The notes under the pieces: generated by a model
Database searches by the model: none
Seen by the model: only the letters and a program-made list of their open reading frames with translations
Told to the model about the DNA's origin: nothing
Assembly (NCBI GenBank): GCA_015680905.1
Contig: CM027378.1
Location: forward strand, 103,437,501-103,501,500
Reading direction: 5' to 3'
DNA from: Coptis chinensis
Taxonomy: Eukaryota > Streptophyta > Magnoliopsida > Ranunculales > Ranunculaceae
Length of the DNA stretch: 64,000 nucleotides
Program-made: the position numbers and the translations under genes
Shown: in pieces, positions 12,801-24,600 of the stretch
How positions within the stretch are numbered: position 1 is the stretch's first letter
How the letters are laid out: every line of letters begins with the position of its first letter

Positions 12801-13312
12801 TAACTACTTAACACAAAAAAAATGTTAAAAATTGGTCTGAAAAATTATTTTTTAATAAACACCTAAAATGTGACAAAAATAGGTTTTTCACTTTTTGGCT
12901 GTTATTTAGGGTTCTTGCTCAAGACAAATGGACAGCCCGGGTGTATAGTACATAATACTGCAATATTTTGAGAAATATTGTGAAATCTGTCGATTTTATA
13001 AAAATAGTTTTTAAGAAAAATGTCAACCAAACATGTTTATTCAAAAACTATTTTTAGAATAAATAATTTTTTAGAAAAAATGAGATCCAAACACTCACTT
13101 ATTGTTTTTAATAAAAAAAAATAGAATTTTTGAAGAGCGTTTCTACTCGGACTCCCTCTATCACTCCTTTGGGACTTCATTTCGCACTAGTATCCAAATG
13201 TCACTTTCTCTTTCCAAAAATAAAAAAACAAATATAGAAACAAAATAATAACAAATAAATTACCAACCCAATACTAAAACCATAAATAGTAACAAGTAAA
13301 TCAACAAACTTA
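12801..13312. other. Intergenic AT-rich, nothing recognised
   Basis: Homopolymer-rich sequence with no ORF of note and no delimited repeat apart from the flanking elements. Confidence 0.4.
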
Positions 13313-13839
13313 GAGCATCTCTAGGTGGTGGTAGCATACTCTTCAAATTTGAAGAATGCTACTACAGAATCTGATAACAAATTTCGACCAACTCTAGGTG
13401 GTCGCAAATTAAATGGTCATGAAAATTCATTGGGGACCCCTGCTGCGACATTAATCTTGGAAATGCGCCAAGTCTTATTAATGTCGCGACATTACCACCT
13501 TTGTCGCCCCAAATTCAAAAAAAACTCACGCCCGATCTTAATGTCGCATGCACAAATTGAAAAAATTAAAAAAAATAACTTGCGACATTAGTAGTGGTGG
13601 CCAATACTGGGCTACGGTGCTAGTCAAAGTCAAAAAAACTTGGGGCGACATTTGCAATGGCGACGACATTAATAATGTCGCCTCCGCGATCCGCATCCCA
13701 AATTGCCAAACAAGAATGCTTAACAAGCGGTGATCGACCGCGAATCGCGACCACCTAGAGTTGGAATTCCGGGAAATTCCGACTCATTTCTTCAAATTTG
13801 AAGAATGCGACTACGGATACGTCCACCTAGAGATGCTCT
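13313..13839. mobile_element. PIF/Harbinger-like foldback MITE, TTA target duplication
   Basis: Left end GAGCATCTCTAGGTGG and right end CCACCTAGAGATGCTC are perfect inverted repeats flanked by TTA on both sides (13310-13312, 13840-13842). Deeper inside, the block CTTCAAATTTGAAGAA and the CAACTCTAGGTGGTCGC segment also recur inverted near the right end, so most of the 527 bp folds back. The TWA duplication and GAGCATCT ends fit Tourist-type MITEs. Confidence 0.8.
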
Positions 13840-13842
13840 TAC

Positions 13843-16115
13843 TAGTATTTCCACAAACAAAATAAATAAAATAAATAAATAAACTTAACACCAAAAAATG
13901 TTGAATCAAGTTTCATTCATTTTCTTTTCTACTGTATCTTCATCTTTAGTCACACCATTTTCATATTTAGACTATGAATTTTTCACGTCTAGTTCATCTT
14001 TCTCTTACACATTTGTTCAAGTCAATAGATAGAACATACGGGGGGTTTTTTTTTTTTTTCTTTATTCAAAACTAATATAACTAAAGTGATAAAAAGTAAA
14101 TAAAGAGAGAGAGGAGATAATGAAGAAATTGATATAAATAAGTTTTTTGTCATTTATTTGTTATTATATTGGGTTTTAACTATTTAATTTGATAAATCAT
14201 TAGTTATTTATTTGTTTCAATTTTTAGTTTTTAACTTTTGGAAATTATATATATATATATATATATAATTTGGATGTCACTTAAATACGAATTCTCTAAG
14301 GAGTTATTAAAAGAGTCTAAATAGATTTTTTGATTTTTGAGACCTAATCTCATGCTGGTTTTCATTGTATTAGTTTGTATTCCTAATTAAGACGGTTAAA
14401 CTAATTTAGAACGATGAAGTGGTTTTCTTACAAAGAGATTTATTACATGTTTTTGTTTTTGTTTTTTTTTTTGCAAACATGTTTTAAATGTGGGGTTCGA
14501 GTCTCATTCCTCTAGTCGGCACCTGCCATGTTTAGCTTTTTGGGACTTCTGTTTTTTGTTTTCGTTTTATTTTGTTTTCCTTAACAAGAAAAACGAAGGG
14601 TAAGAACACATAGAACCGGATGAAAGACTAGCAAAAATTTTATCTAGGACGTGGCTTTAATTGATAGGGCCTGTTGGCCTGCTAGAAGGCAGTAGTCAGT
14701 CGCTGTCGCTGTCGCTGTCCCGCTAGCAGTTCTCTTTTGGTCAATCACCTGTCAGGAGGACCAACGACTGAGATCAAAAGCCCTGAGCCAAAATGTGTTA
14801 GACGTTCGAAAGCTGCTGTGCATTTGATCAAATCTAAATTTGCCCGATTTTTGGGTATTCTCTCCGGATGACCGACTAGTGCAAATTGAAATCCCCTAGA
14901 TAAATAAGAATTGATTATCAAATATAAACAGTTATTTAGTGGCTCATTCTTTAAAATAGTCCAACAGTAATTAGTTTGTCCAATTAGTTTCTTTCTTCTG
15001 CTTATTTATGTTATTATGTACCTGACTACCTGTCTTGAGGGACCATACGACATTACGATGACACCAGTCATCATTAAACCTTCTTTTTTTTTTTTTATGA
15101 AGTAGTCATCGTCGTAAACCTTCTTTCAAGATATACACACACGTGAAAGTTATATATCCTTCTAAGTCTGACGATTTCAAGCCACGAGTCTAGATTCTAA
15201 ATCTTTCTTTCCTATTCAAGCAAATATTCTGTCAGCTGTTAGCACTACGCTTTTCTGAAGGGCTTCTCTACTCTCCCCCCACCCACAAATATACACGTAC
15301 CTAAAACTCTGAATGTTCCACCCAAAATGCCCTCCTTAAAACGATTATGAAATTCAAGTCAACTTTCAACCATTATGAAATTCATCAGAATCCCACCAGT
15401 CTGCTTTAGTTCCTCACATGAAACAACATAAAACGACTGTCAAGTTTCAACACAAAGTGCGTAGTTAATCTAGTAATCAACTAACTAGTCGAGCTCAAAA
15501 CACCAAAGTTGTCGAATTTTTTCAATTGTAGTGCTCCATCAAAGATAGAGTTTGCATGCCATGATTACCATGAATGTAAGATTTAAGAGGGTAGATCAGA
15601 GCAAAACAGATCATTCCATAGCATTACCAACTAATAAGTAAGAATAAGGACACGTAGAAAAGGTACGAGAGGTAAGAATTAGAGTGGGGTTCAGATAAGG
15701 AAATTATGATGGTGAAGGTGATCGATGTGATAGCAATGTGTGTCTCACTCTCATCTTACACACTGAGAAAGCAAATTAAAACATAAGCCCTCTTAAAACA
15801 TTGTATTCTAAATAAAATAACTAATAACTAATAACTCCATTAACTCCTATCCCCGTACCATTCGATCAATGGGTTATGGGTAAAAAAAAAAAAAAAACAC
15901 AACGAGATAACCAAATTACTTAATTACATGCAAAATACAAAGGATTAGAGCGAAACAAAGCTGTCATTTGTGATTTCTTTGTCACACTTGGCCCCAGCTT
16001 AGCTTTAATGACTTGCCCCACCAAGAAACACCAGACATATTTCCCCTCTTCTAAGGTAGTTGCGCCCATCGAATAAAAGAAGAGCAAAATGGAAGGACAG
16101 GCATGCATTTACTTC
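13843..16115. other. Intergenic between MITE and the FD-like gene
   Basis: Contains a (TA)n tract at about 14250-14268 and long T or A runs. The part nearest 16115 should hold the FD-like 3' untranslated region. The short ORFs on either strand have no family resemblance. Confidence 0.4.
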
Positions 16116-17124
16116 TCAAAATGGAGCTGTTGAGGTTCTCTGGAGCATATGCCTCTTGGGTAGTTGAGCAGCAGCAGCTGCTGCTGCTAAATATACCTGC
16201 TCGCACAAACACATTGAGAATCACCAAAAGAAGATGCATGGAAAATAAAATTTGACTTAATTCCTATCTAGCTACTAAATTTTACCTGTTCTTGTTGTTT
16301 AAGCCTTTCATTCTCCAGTGTCAAACGTTCAACTTTATTTTCCAACTCATTCGTATAAGCCTGTTAATAGATAATTAAAACAAAAAGAAAAAAATCGGGA
16401 CAGAAAAAGAGAGATCAAATATAGAAGAAAGAAGCATGCGTACCTGTTTTCTAGATCTTGAACGGGCAGCAGACTCTCTGTTCTTGATCATTCTCTTACT
16501 TCTTCGATCTCCAACATTATCTTCAGATTCAGAATCTCTTTTCTTGCCAAATGGAGAGAATGCAGAACAAGGACCTAAAACATCAAAAGGAGAGTTAAAA
16601 GATGTGCCAAAGGAGGAAGCGACATCATTAGACTGGTTATCCAGTTGTGAGTGTAGTGGACCAAGAGTGTTAGAAGTGTTGTCCAAGTAATGAAACTCAG
16701 GTACAGAATTCAAGCATAATGCAGTTGGTGGGGTGGGAGTTGGTGAAGACCCAAAGTGGCGAAACTCATGGGTAGAGTTACTAGACCCTAAACTATCTCT
16801 GCTGCTAAATGGTCTTGCTAAGAACTCTTGAAGGTTATTGCCCCTAAAGGTGTTTGGGTTATAATGGTTATCACAGGAGTGGGGTTTGGGTGGAACCCTT
16901 CCCAATGCTTCTCTAGTAGGGTGATGATCTACTGATGAAAGACCAATGTCCTCCCAAACTTCTTCCATGGTTTTTGTTCTTGGGGTTTGTAAAGGAGATG
17001 AAGCTGAGAATGGAGATTGTGATTGATAAGAAGATGAAGATGAAGACTTTGAAAATGAAGAAGTTCTTTGGTTGCTATTATTTGTTGTGCTGAAGATGAT
17101 CTCCTCACCGCCTGATGACCACAT
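16116..17124 (-). CDS. FD: FD-like bZIP transcription factor
   Basis: Three exons on the minus strand, 17124-16444, 16360-16286 and 16196-16116, give 278 residues. It is a group A bZIP of the FD/FDP type: FD binds DNA in shoot-apex nuclei and joins FT through 14-3-3 proteins to switch on AP1-class floral genes. The order is serine-rich N-terminus, MEEVWEDIGLSS motif at about 53, NLQEFLARPF at about 96, FSPFGKKRDSES linker, basic region KRMIKNRESAARSRSRKQ (209-227; the invariant N-x7-R is intact), leucine zipper 228-252, a run of seven alanines, and C-terminal RTSTAPF. The last is the SAP motif; Thr275 corresponds to Thr282 of Arabidopsis FD, phosphorylated for 14-3-3 binding. Introns are 83 and 89 bp and split the zipper as in the family. 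Length fits (Arabidopsis FD 285). All key residues are present and it looks functional. Confidence 0.93.
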
Positions 17125-17210
17125 AGTTTGAGTCAGATATGCTTGACATGGGATGGGAACAAAGGAGAGGTGGGATTATAGATTTCAAAGAAGAAATGAA
17201 GAAAAAGGGC

Positions 17211-17218
17211 GTTTTATA
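17211..17218 (-). promoter_or_regulatory. Putative TATA box of the FD-like gene
   Basis: On the minus strand TATAAAAC lies about 90 bp upstream of the FD-like ATG at 17124, a plausible spacing for a short 5' untranslated region. No other TATA candidate is closer. Confidence 0.5.
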
Positions 17219-18446
17219 CTGTGGCCATGTATGTATGTATGTGAGCTATTTTGACCTGATATAAAAGATCATGATGCTTTAAGAGCGTTTCTTCTCTGTT
17301 TTAAGTTTATATACAATTTGTACAGGTTTCGGTAGAGATAATTGGGGATAGTCGGGAGACCCTTGTTTTATCCAATGGGGAAAGTTATGAGGGACATCGT
17401 TTTATCCAATTAGGTAATGTAGATTTTTGCTTTATATATACAACAGTACAGATGCAAAATATAATGACCACACGTACATACATCGACAAAGCTTACACAC
17501 AGAATAAAAATAGTCAAAGAAAAAATAAAATAAAAAAATGTAAGAACCAAACCTGAAACCCCATGCCAGAGTTGGAAGGGACATGGAAATTAAAGGAACT
17601 ACGATGTTTGGTGTATGAGTATATTTCCGCCTATCCGGCTCCCCTACCGGGGGATACCTTCAATTTTCATTGAAACCAAGGCGGGGATGCGTATTTGGGA
17701 GACAAACAGTACAAATGACTCACGTCAGACATGCCCTTATTTTGCATCCTCTGTCATTAAAGGTGTCTCCATATCTGAGCAATAGTGATATTCAAGCTAA
17801 GGATCAGTTTGTCCAATATACGTGTTTGGCTAATTTTGCACAATTGATTCGCCCTTCAACATGTCTCTCTTGGATGGCGACCTCAGTGACTTCATTCACT
17901 TTCATAGCATAAAGATCCTTGGGTGGAAAATGTCCCTTAGAAATCGGCCCAAGGTTCATGGACGGAGTGTGGTAACAACACGTGTATATCACGTGAAGAC
18001 TTTACTTGGGGAAGGCACGCGTAGGAGACTGAGGTTGAAGTGTTGAACTAAAATAGCAGTGAGACACCTGTCGACCATAAAATCCGCCGCTTTGACTGAT
18101 TTACCCCGACTGATTTGACAATGAGTATTAAATATTCAAAGAAAGAAATGAGATAATGAAGAGGTGCGAAGTCATCACTCATCCCCTGCCCTGAGTGAAA
18201 GAACGTACGATATTGTATCTGCCGCCACTATTGTAATTGCAGTCTGTGTATTTCTTTCATCATCAGAGATTCGCTTCTTTCATCAATAAATTACTTTTTC
18301 ATTACACTTTTGGACCATGCATGTTCCACTCTCTCTCATGCACTTTTTTTTTTCCGATAGAATCGTAGAATCGAAATACAACTTTTTTTTGGTTGGGACA
18401 TGAGACCTCACCACATCTGGAGTCTGGCCTTACTTTGTATTTTTAA
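17219..18446. other. FD-like upstream region, no gene recognised
   Basis: Presumed promoter and upstream sequence of the FD-like gene. Overlapping ORFs of 60-80 codons at 17670-18046 lie on both strands with no recognisable motif and are probably chance. Confidence 0.4.
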
Positions 18447-18453
18447 TTTTGTA

Positions 18454-19265
18454 AGAGAAATGTTAGCGAGCTACCCTTCTTTTGGGGTACCACGGTGATA
18501 CTCACTAAAAAACGAAATTTCATAACTCGATACCGTATCAAAATACACTATTTTCTATCTACTTTTTTTGTTTGTACGGTAAGCTTTTTCTCTCTAGTTT
18601 CCATCTCTTAAAAGTTATGCTTACTTCACTTTCCAAATATCAGTTTGATGTTTTGATTGGCAACATCTAAAATTGGAATTTGACTTTTTGGTTTCACTTT
18701 ATTAGTGGAGAAGAAGAGGGAAAAGTATAGTTCAATACATCACATAAAAAGAATTCAGAGAAACAACAAAGAATGAGAACAACCTTTCCGGAAACCCAAT
18801 TTTGCTTTAATCTATATTGGCCGATAAATAACCTAATTCTCAGAAAAATCAATAAAAGTGAACACCCCAAAAAAAATTGCACTAAATTCATATTTGGTGT
18901 TCAATCTTTGCTAACTAATGGGTTGGGCAAAAAATTAGTTCAATCTAAAAACGAAGAATAAAAGTTTTCTTCGAAAACAATGGCAGATCAAAGAGTAAAG
19001 TGATGATTAACTGAATTGGAGATGAGAGATGAGGTTCTAATTTACTAATTTCTCAGGGAAGGTAGTGATGGAATTTTCACATTTTAAATCTGCAAAACAA
19101 AGAAGAATAATAAGACGAAAAGGAAAATGAATAACAGACTCAATTTCATTTTCTCTTGTTTTCCCCGAACCCTATTCAGCAGGTCATCAGTTTATTTTTT
19201 TTCGTTCTTTAGCGGTGCATCACCATGCTACCCCAAAGAGGGGGGTAGCTCACTAGCATTTCTCT
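18454..19265. mobile_element. Non-autonomous DNA transposon, about 50-bp TIRs
   Basis: Left end AGAGAAATGTTAGCGAGC and right end, read inverted, AGAGAAATGCTAGTGAGC continue as matching inverted repeats through GGGGTA and CA(C/T)GGTGAT. Direct repeats TTTTGTA flank both sides (18447-18453, 19266-19272), extendable to 8 bp with one mismatch. The 812-bp interior has no transposase. Target duplication size suggests hAT, but the termini are not a clear hAT match, so the superfamily is left open. Confidence 0.75.
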
Positions 19266-19272
19266 TTTTGTA

Positions 19273-21051
19273 ATCATCTTCTCTCTCTCTCCCTCTAAAT
19301 GTGGAACCTAGTACGATATAAGTTACCTGTTGGACTGTTGGTGACTTGCATCCTCATGCTGTTCCACCAACTGTACATCTAGTTCAATCTGAACGATTCT
19401 TTCTCATTGAACAGCACATGTCTAACTTTACAAATTTTGCAAAATCTCAAACAGTTTGCAGAATTTAATTTCTTTTGTTCAGTTGGTTCTCGAGATACAA
19501 ACATACACTAGTATACCCCGTTGGCCGTTGCCTTGGCTTTGGGCCTTGGTTATATGTTTATGGATGCGGGGATGCCGATTTTATAACAAAATTATTGGGA
19601 AATTTCGGAATCCAATGGCACTAGTAGTAATTAGTTATTACTTATCACAAGTACGTTCCATGGCTTAAAAGTTATTAGCCTGGTATTATTTGATTTTTAG
19701 GTCGTCCCACCACTTTCTTTGTTGTGGAGCCACTGTGACTGGTCACTGATCCATCAAAGTTCATACGTACTGTACTAACTCATTGCTTTTGTGACAAATG
19801 CCTGAACAGAAACACCAATCAGTCACCCACCGACTATCTCTCTCTCTCTCATCTCTCTTAATTTGGTTCCTTTATTCACCACCGAAGACAATAGCAGAAG
19901 TCTATAGTCTTCAAGTACTTGCTTGGTTGCTTTTGAAAGTTCGGTGGGTCATACGTGTATATTTTTAGTGAATTTCAATTGGCCAAACGCAGCAAAATGT
20001 AGTACTTTCAGTGAGTGATTATGTCATCAATATCGATCATTCATTAGCCACCACTATAGTTTGTACTCGGTGAAGAGCTGAAGATGAGAATGCATACTGT
20101 ATTTGATCAGGCTTGGTTATATCATCCAATCCCGTGTCTCTTTTGTTGCCAAGTGGCACCCACTTTCCATCAATGTTTTTGGGCCCCCACATTACCGTAA
20201 TTCAGCTCAACCACATCTACAAACACTTGTGGCCAGATAAGAACGCCCACAACTGGCAAAACTTCTTGATCCTTAATTGGTGAAAATCACAAATCAAACA
20301 GGTTTTTGGTACGTAGATTTAAATTATTGGTTTCTACATGCGATTTATTATGGTGGTGTCGCAGAAGAATCAATAAGGTGCTTTGCTTGGTCGGGTATAG
20401 TAAAATATAACAGTCACATTATTGAAGAATACTGTTGCTCGAAAATACGTGGGGCGGTCTTATTTGTCTTTATTGAGGTGGCATGTATGCAACTCACAAA
20501 ATGGATTACCCCTTAGCCTATTATAAAGACTTGAGATCGACTTGAGCGCATTAGCAATTTTCAGTCTATTCAGCGCATTTTACATGTTTGCACAATTCGT
20601 TTGTGAAGTAGCCTGTACCCCCATGGCCCCATGACATTTTTTGCAAGTAGTGGTACTAGAGTGGTAGTGATCGAACTCCTTGTATGTAATCATGTTTTCG
20701 CTATATTTTGAGTTTTAACCCAAAATAGCAATTTGTAGAGAAACATTCTTTTTGGTTCAGTACATAACACTGTGACTGTATTTACAAAATAGCTCTAGTG
20801 TAATTCAGCTTGCTTTTAAACCAAGATAATGTGTACCATAGGAGAAGACACCAGTAAATTTGAACTACCTCGTGCCAGCGTACTACTAGATAGCTTGCTT
20901 CATAGTTCTTATGGAGTTTAAAATTGAGATTGTCTAAAAAGATGGTTTTCTTTCTTATTGTGGAAACCTTCCTTCTGGGGTAGAATAGATTTGAAAATGT
21001 ATGATGATAAAACCATGGCATGATACTCGATCATACCATGCGGCCCTTCGC
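19273..21051. other. Intergenic, nothing recognised
   Basis: AT-rich sequence between the 18454 element and the MTERF18 duplication. ORFs such as 20277-20516 show no family motifs. Confidence 0.4.
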
Positions 21052-21176
21052 CAGAGGTGGCAATTTTAAAAATGGCCCAAGCCAGAAAAAAACTTGGGCT
21101 TAGCATTCTTAGTAAAAACCCGGCCCGATGTGCTTGGCCCGAAAGGATTAGGGCCGGACCAGCCCCAATTGCCACC
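21052..21176. mobile_element. Short hAT-like MITE (GGCCCAAGCC / GGGCCGG words)
   Basis: Starts CAGAGGTGGCAATT and ends with AATTGCCACCTT, an inverted pair of the common plant hAT type. The interior repeats GGGC/GCCC words. A target duplication was not identified. Confidence 0.5.
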
Positions 21177-21607
21177 TTCTTTTTCTTTGGTATGACTTAT
21201 GAGTAATGACTGTCCTTGGAGTTCTGTTATTAGTTTTGGTCGGAGTTTTGTTATTAGGGCTGCTTGGATTGGGTTTAGATCTAACCTGAGCCCAACCCAA
21301 GTTCCTCAACTACTAAATTTGAGCCTGAAGGGCCAGAACCAAAATCCAGGTTCTACTTTTTGAACCGGGCTTGGGCAGATTTAGCTGCCAATTACTGTAG
21401 CCCAAGCCCAAACAGGGGTTGGTATCCATATCCAGTACCCACATTTTTGAGGACCAGAGACAACCATTTCTCCATTGAAGCAGCAGCAGCAGAAAAGAAA
21501 TGAAAGCTTAAAGTATTAAAGCATTACCTGCTCTTTCATTTTACTCAAATAAAGGTTCAGGTAACAGAACAAACCCCCTTTAAATTGACTGCACTGTAAA
21601 CTATTTA

Positions 21608-24600
21608 ATGAACCATTTACAGAAACTTAAATCACAATTTCTACTCAAATGGGTATCTTCAGTTTACCCTCAAACCCGCCTTAGAACATCAACTATTAAA
21701 CTTTCAATCTTGTCTGCGTCAGTTTACACTGCAAAGAATTCGACCTTTTATACTAGTAGAGCAGAAAATTGTGAAAAAGATCAAATTTTAGAGGAAATGA
21801 AAGTAGCCCATTGTAAACCTGGTCCAAAATACCATAGTAGTATAAGTAAGGCGGAAGCTCAAACGGCTCTCTTGGAGTATCTACATGTTACTAGAAACTT
21901 ACCTTTTACTGATGCTGAATACATGAGTAAAAACTCCCCACTCTTTATCAAGAATCTTTTAAAGAATGTCGAAGTTGGCCAGAAGATTAAGTGGTCACTT
22001 ATGAAGTTCTTTTGTTACCACCCCATTAATGAGTTTGAGCCTTTTTTTGAGAGCATGGGTTTGACAGGTTCTGAACTGGATTCGATTCTTCCTCAGGATT
22101 TGTTGTTTTTGAAAGATGATGGTTTGTTGCTTGAGAACTATCATGCTTTGTGTAATTATGGTGTGCCCCGTGGTATGATTGGGAAAATATATAGAGAAGC
22201 TAAGGAAGTTTTCAGGTATGATTACGGGGTTTTGCATTCAACACTTTACGGTTATAAAGATATGGGGTTGAGTCAGACTAGTGTTATTAAGGTTGTGGTT
22301 TCGAGCCCTTCTCTTTTGATTGGGGGTGTTAATGGAGACTTTAGAAAGGTGTTGGATATGTTTAGAAGTTTAGAGATTGATTTCGAGTGGATTGAGGAAT
22401 GCATATCTGATAATGATACTTATGATTGGAGCCAAGTGCTTGGGTTTCTCAACTTCGTATGTCGGTTGGATTACAGTAAAGAAGAGTTACGAGCATTGGT
22501 GAAAACGCATCCAGGACTGTTATTGGAAGGTTCAGGAAGAAACGCATTTCATCTGGTTAAAATTTTGTTGAAGTTGGGATTCACAGGGAAAGAGGTAGCC
22601 TCCTTGCTTCTGAGATTACCTCAAATTCAAGTTGGAACCTTTGCGAAGAATTTGGACCGTTGCTTGAGTTTTCTGATGCACATTGAAATGGATTCTGAAG
22701 ACATTGCAAGAATTGTGCGTGCGCACACGGTAATGCTTGGGACTTTATATCTAAAGAAAGCCAATACCGTACAAAATGAATTGAGTATTGGGAGAACGAG
22801 ACTATGTAAAATTGTAAAAGGGAATCCATATCAGTTAAAGAATTGGGCCCTGGGAATGAAATTGGAACCATTGCGCAACTCAGCGGAGAACCAGAGTTCA
22901 CTAATGCAGAAGAAGGAGTTCCTTTTAAAATATGATGGTTTGTTGCTTGAGAACTATCATGCTTTGTGTAATTATGGCGTGCCCCGTGGTATGATTGGGA
23001 AAATATATAGAGAAGCTAAGGAAGTTTTCAGCTATGATTACGGGGTTTTGCGTTCAACACTTTACAGTTATAAAGATATGGGGTTGAGTCAGACTAGTGT
23101 TATTAAAGTTGTGGTTTCGAGCCCTTCTCTTTTGATTGGGGGTGTTAATGGAGACTTTAGAAAGGTGTTGGATATGTTTAGAAGTTTAGAGATTGATTTC
23201 GAGTGGATTGAGGAATGCATATCTGATAATGATACTTATGATTGGAGCCAAGTGCTTGGGTTTCTCAACTTCGTCTGTCGGTTGGATTACAGTAAAGAAG
23301 AGTTACGAGCATTGGTGAAAACGCATCCAGGACTGTTATTGGAAGGTTCAGGAAGAAACGCATTTCATCTGGTTAAAATTTTGGTGAAGTTGGGATTCAC
23401 AGGGAAAGAGGTAGCCTCCTTGCTTCTGAGATTACCTCAAATTCAAGTTGGAACCTTTGCGAAGAATTTGGACCGTTGCTTGAGTTTTCTGATGCACATT
23501 GAAATGGATTCTGAAGACATTGCAAGAATTGTGCGTGCGCACACGGTAATGCTTGGGACTTTATATCTAAAGAAAGCCAACACCGTACTAACTGAATTGA
23601 GTATTGGGAGAACGAAACTATGTAAAATTGTAAAAGGGAATCCATATCAGTTAAAGAATTGGGCCCTGGGAATGAAATTGGAACCATTGCGCAACTCAGC
23701 GGAGAACCAGAGTTCACTAATGCAGAAGGAGTTCCTTTTAAAAGATGATGATTTGTTGCTTGAGAACTATCATGCTTTGTGTAATTATGGCGTGCCCCGT
23801 GGTATGATTGGGAAAATATATAGAGAAGCTAAGGAAGTTTTCAGGTATGATTACGGGGTTTTGCATTCAACGCTTTACAGTTATAAAGATATGGGGTTGA
23901 GTCAGACTAGTGTTATTAAGGTTGTGGTTTCGAGCCCTTCTCTTTTGATTGGGGGTGTTAATGGAGACTTTAGAAAGGTGTTGGATATGTTTAGAAGTTT
24001 AGAGATTGATTTCGAGTGGATTGAGGAATGCATATCTGATAATGATACTTATGATTGGAGCCAAGTGCTTGGGTTTCTCAACTTCGTCTGTCAGTTGGAT
24101 TACAGTAAAGAAGAGTTACGAGCATTGGTGAAAACGCATCCAGGACTGTTATTGGAAGGTTCAGGAAGAAACGCATTTCATCTGATTAAAATTTTGTTGA
24201 AGTTGGGATTCACAGGGAAAGAGGTAGCCTCCTTGCTTCTGAGATTACCTCAAATTCAAGTTGGAACCTTTGCGAAGAATTTGGACCGTTGCTTGAGTTT
24301 TCTGATGCACATTGAAATGGATTCTGAAGACATTGCAAAGATTGTACGTGCACACACGGTAATGCTTGGGACTTTTCCTGTGAAAAAAGTTAGCACCGTA
24401 CAATCGCAATTGAGTATTGGGACAACGAGACTATGTAAAATTGTAAAAGGGAATCCATATCAGTTAAAGAATTGGTCCCTGGGAATGAAATTGGAACCAT
24501 TGCGCAACTCAGCGGAGAACCAGAGTTCACTAATGCAGAAGAAGGAGTTCCTTTTAAACTTGGGTTACATTGACAACTCGGATGATCTGAATAAAGCACT

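Noticed and set aside
22581-24599. Minus-strand ORFs opposite the mTERF gene (about 106 codons each, repeated)
   Set aside because: Antisense shadows of the triplicated coding block.
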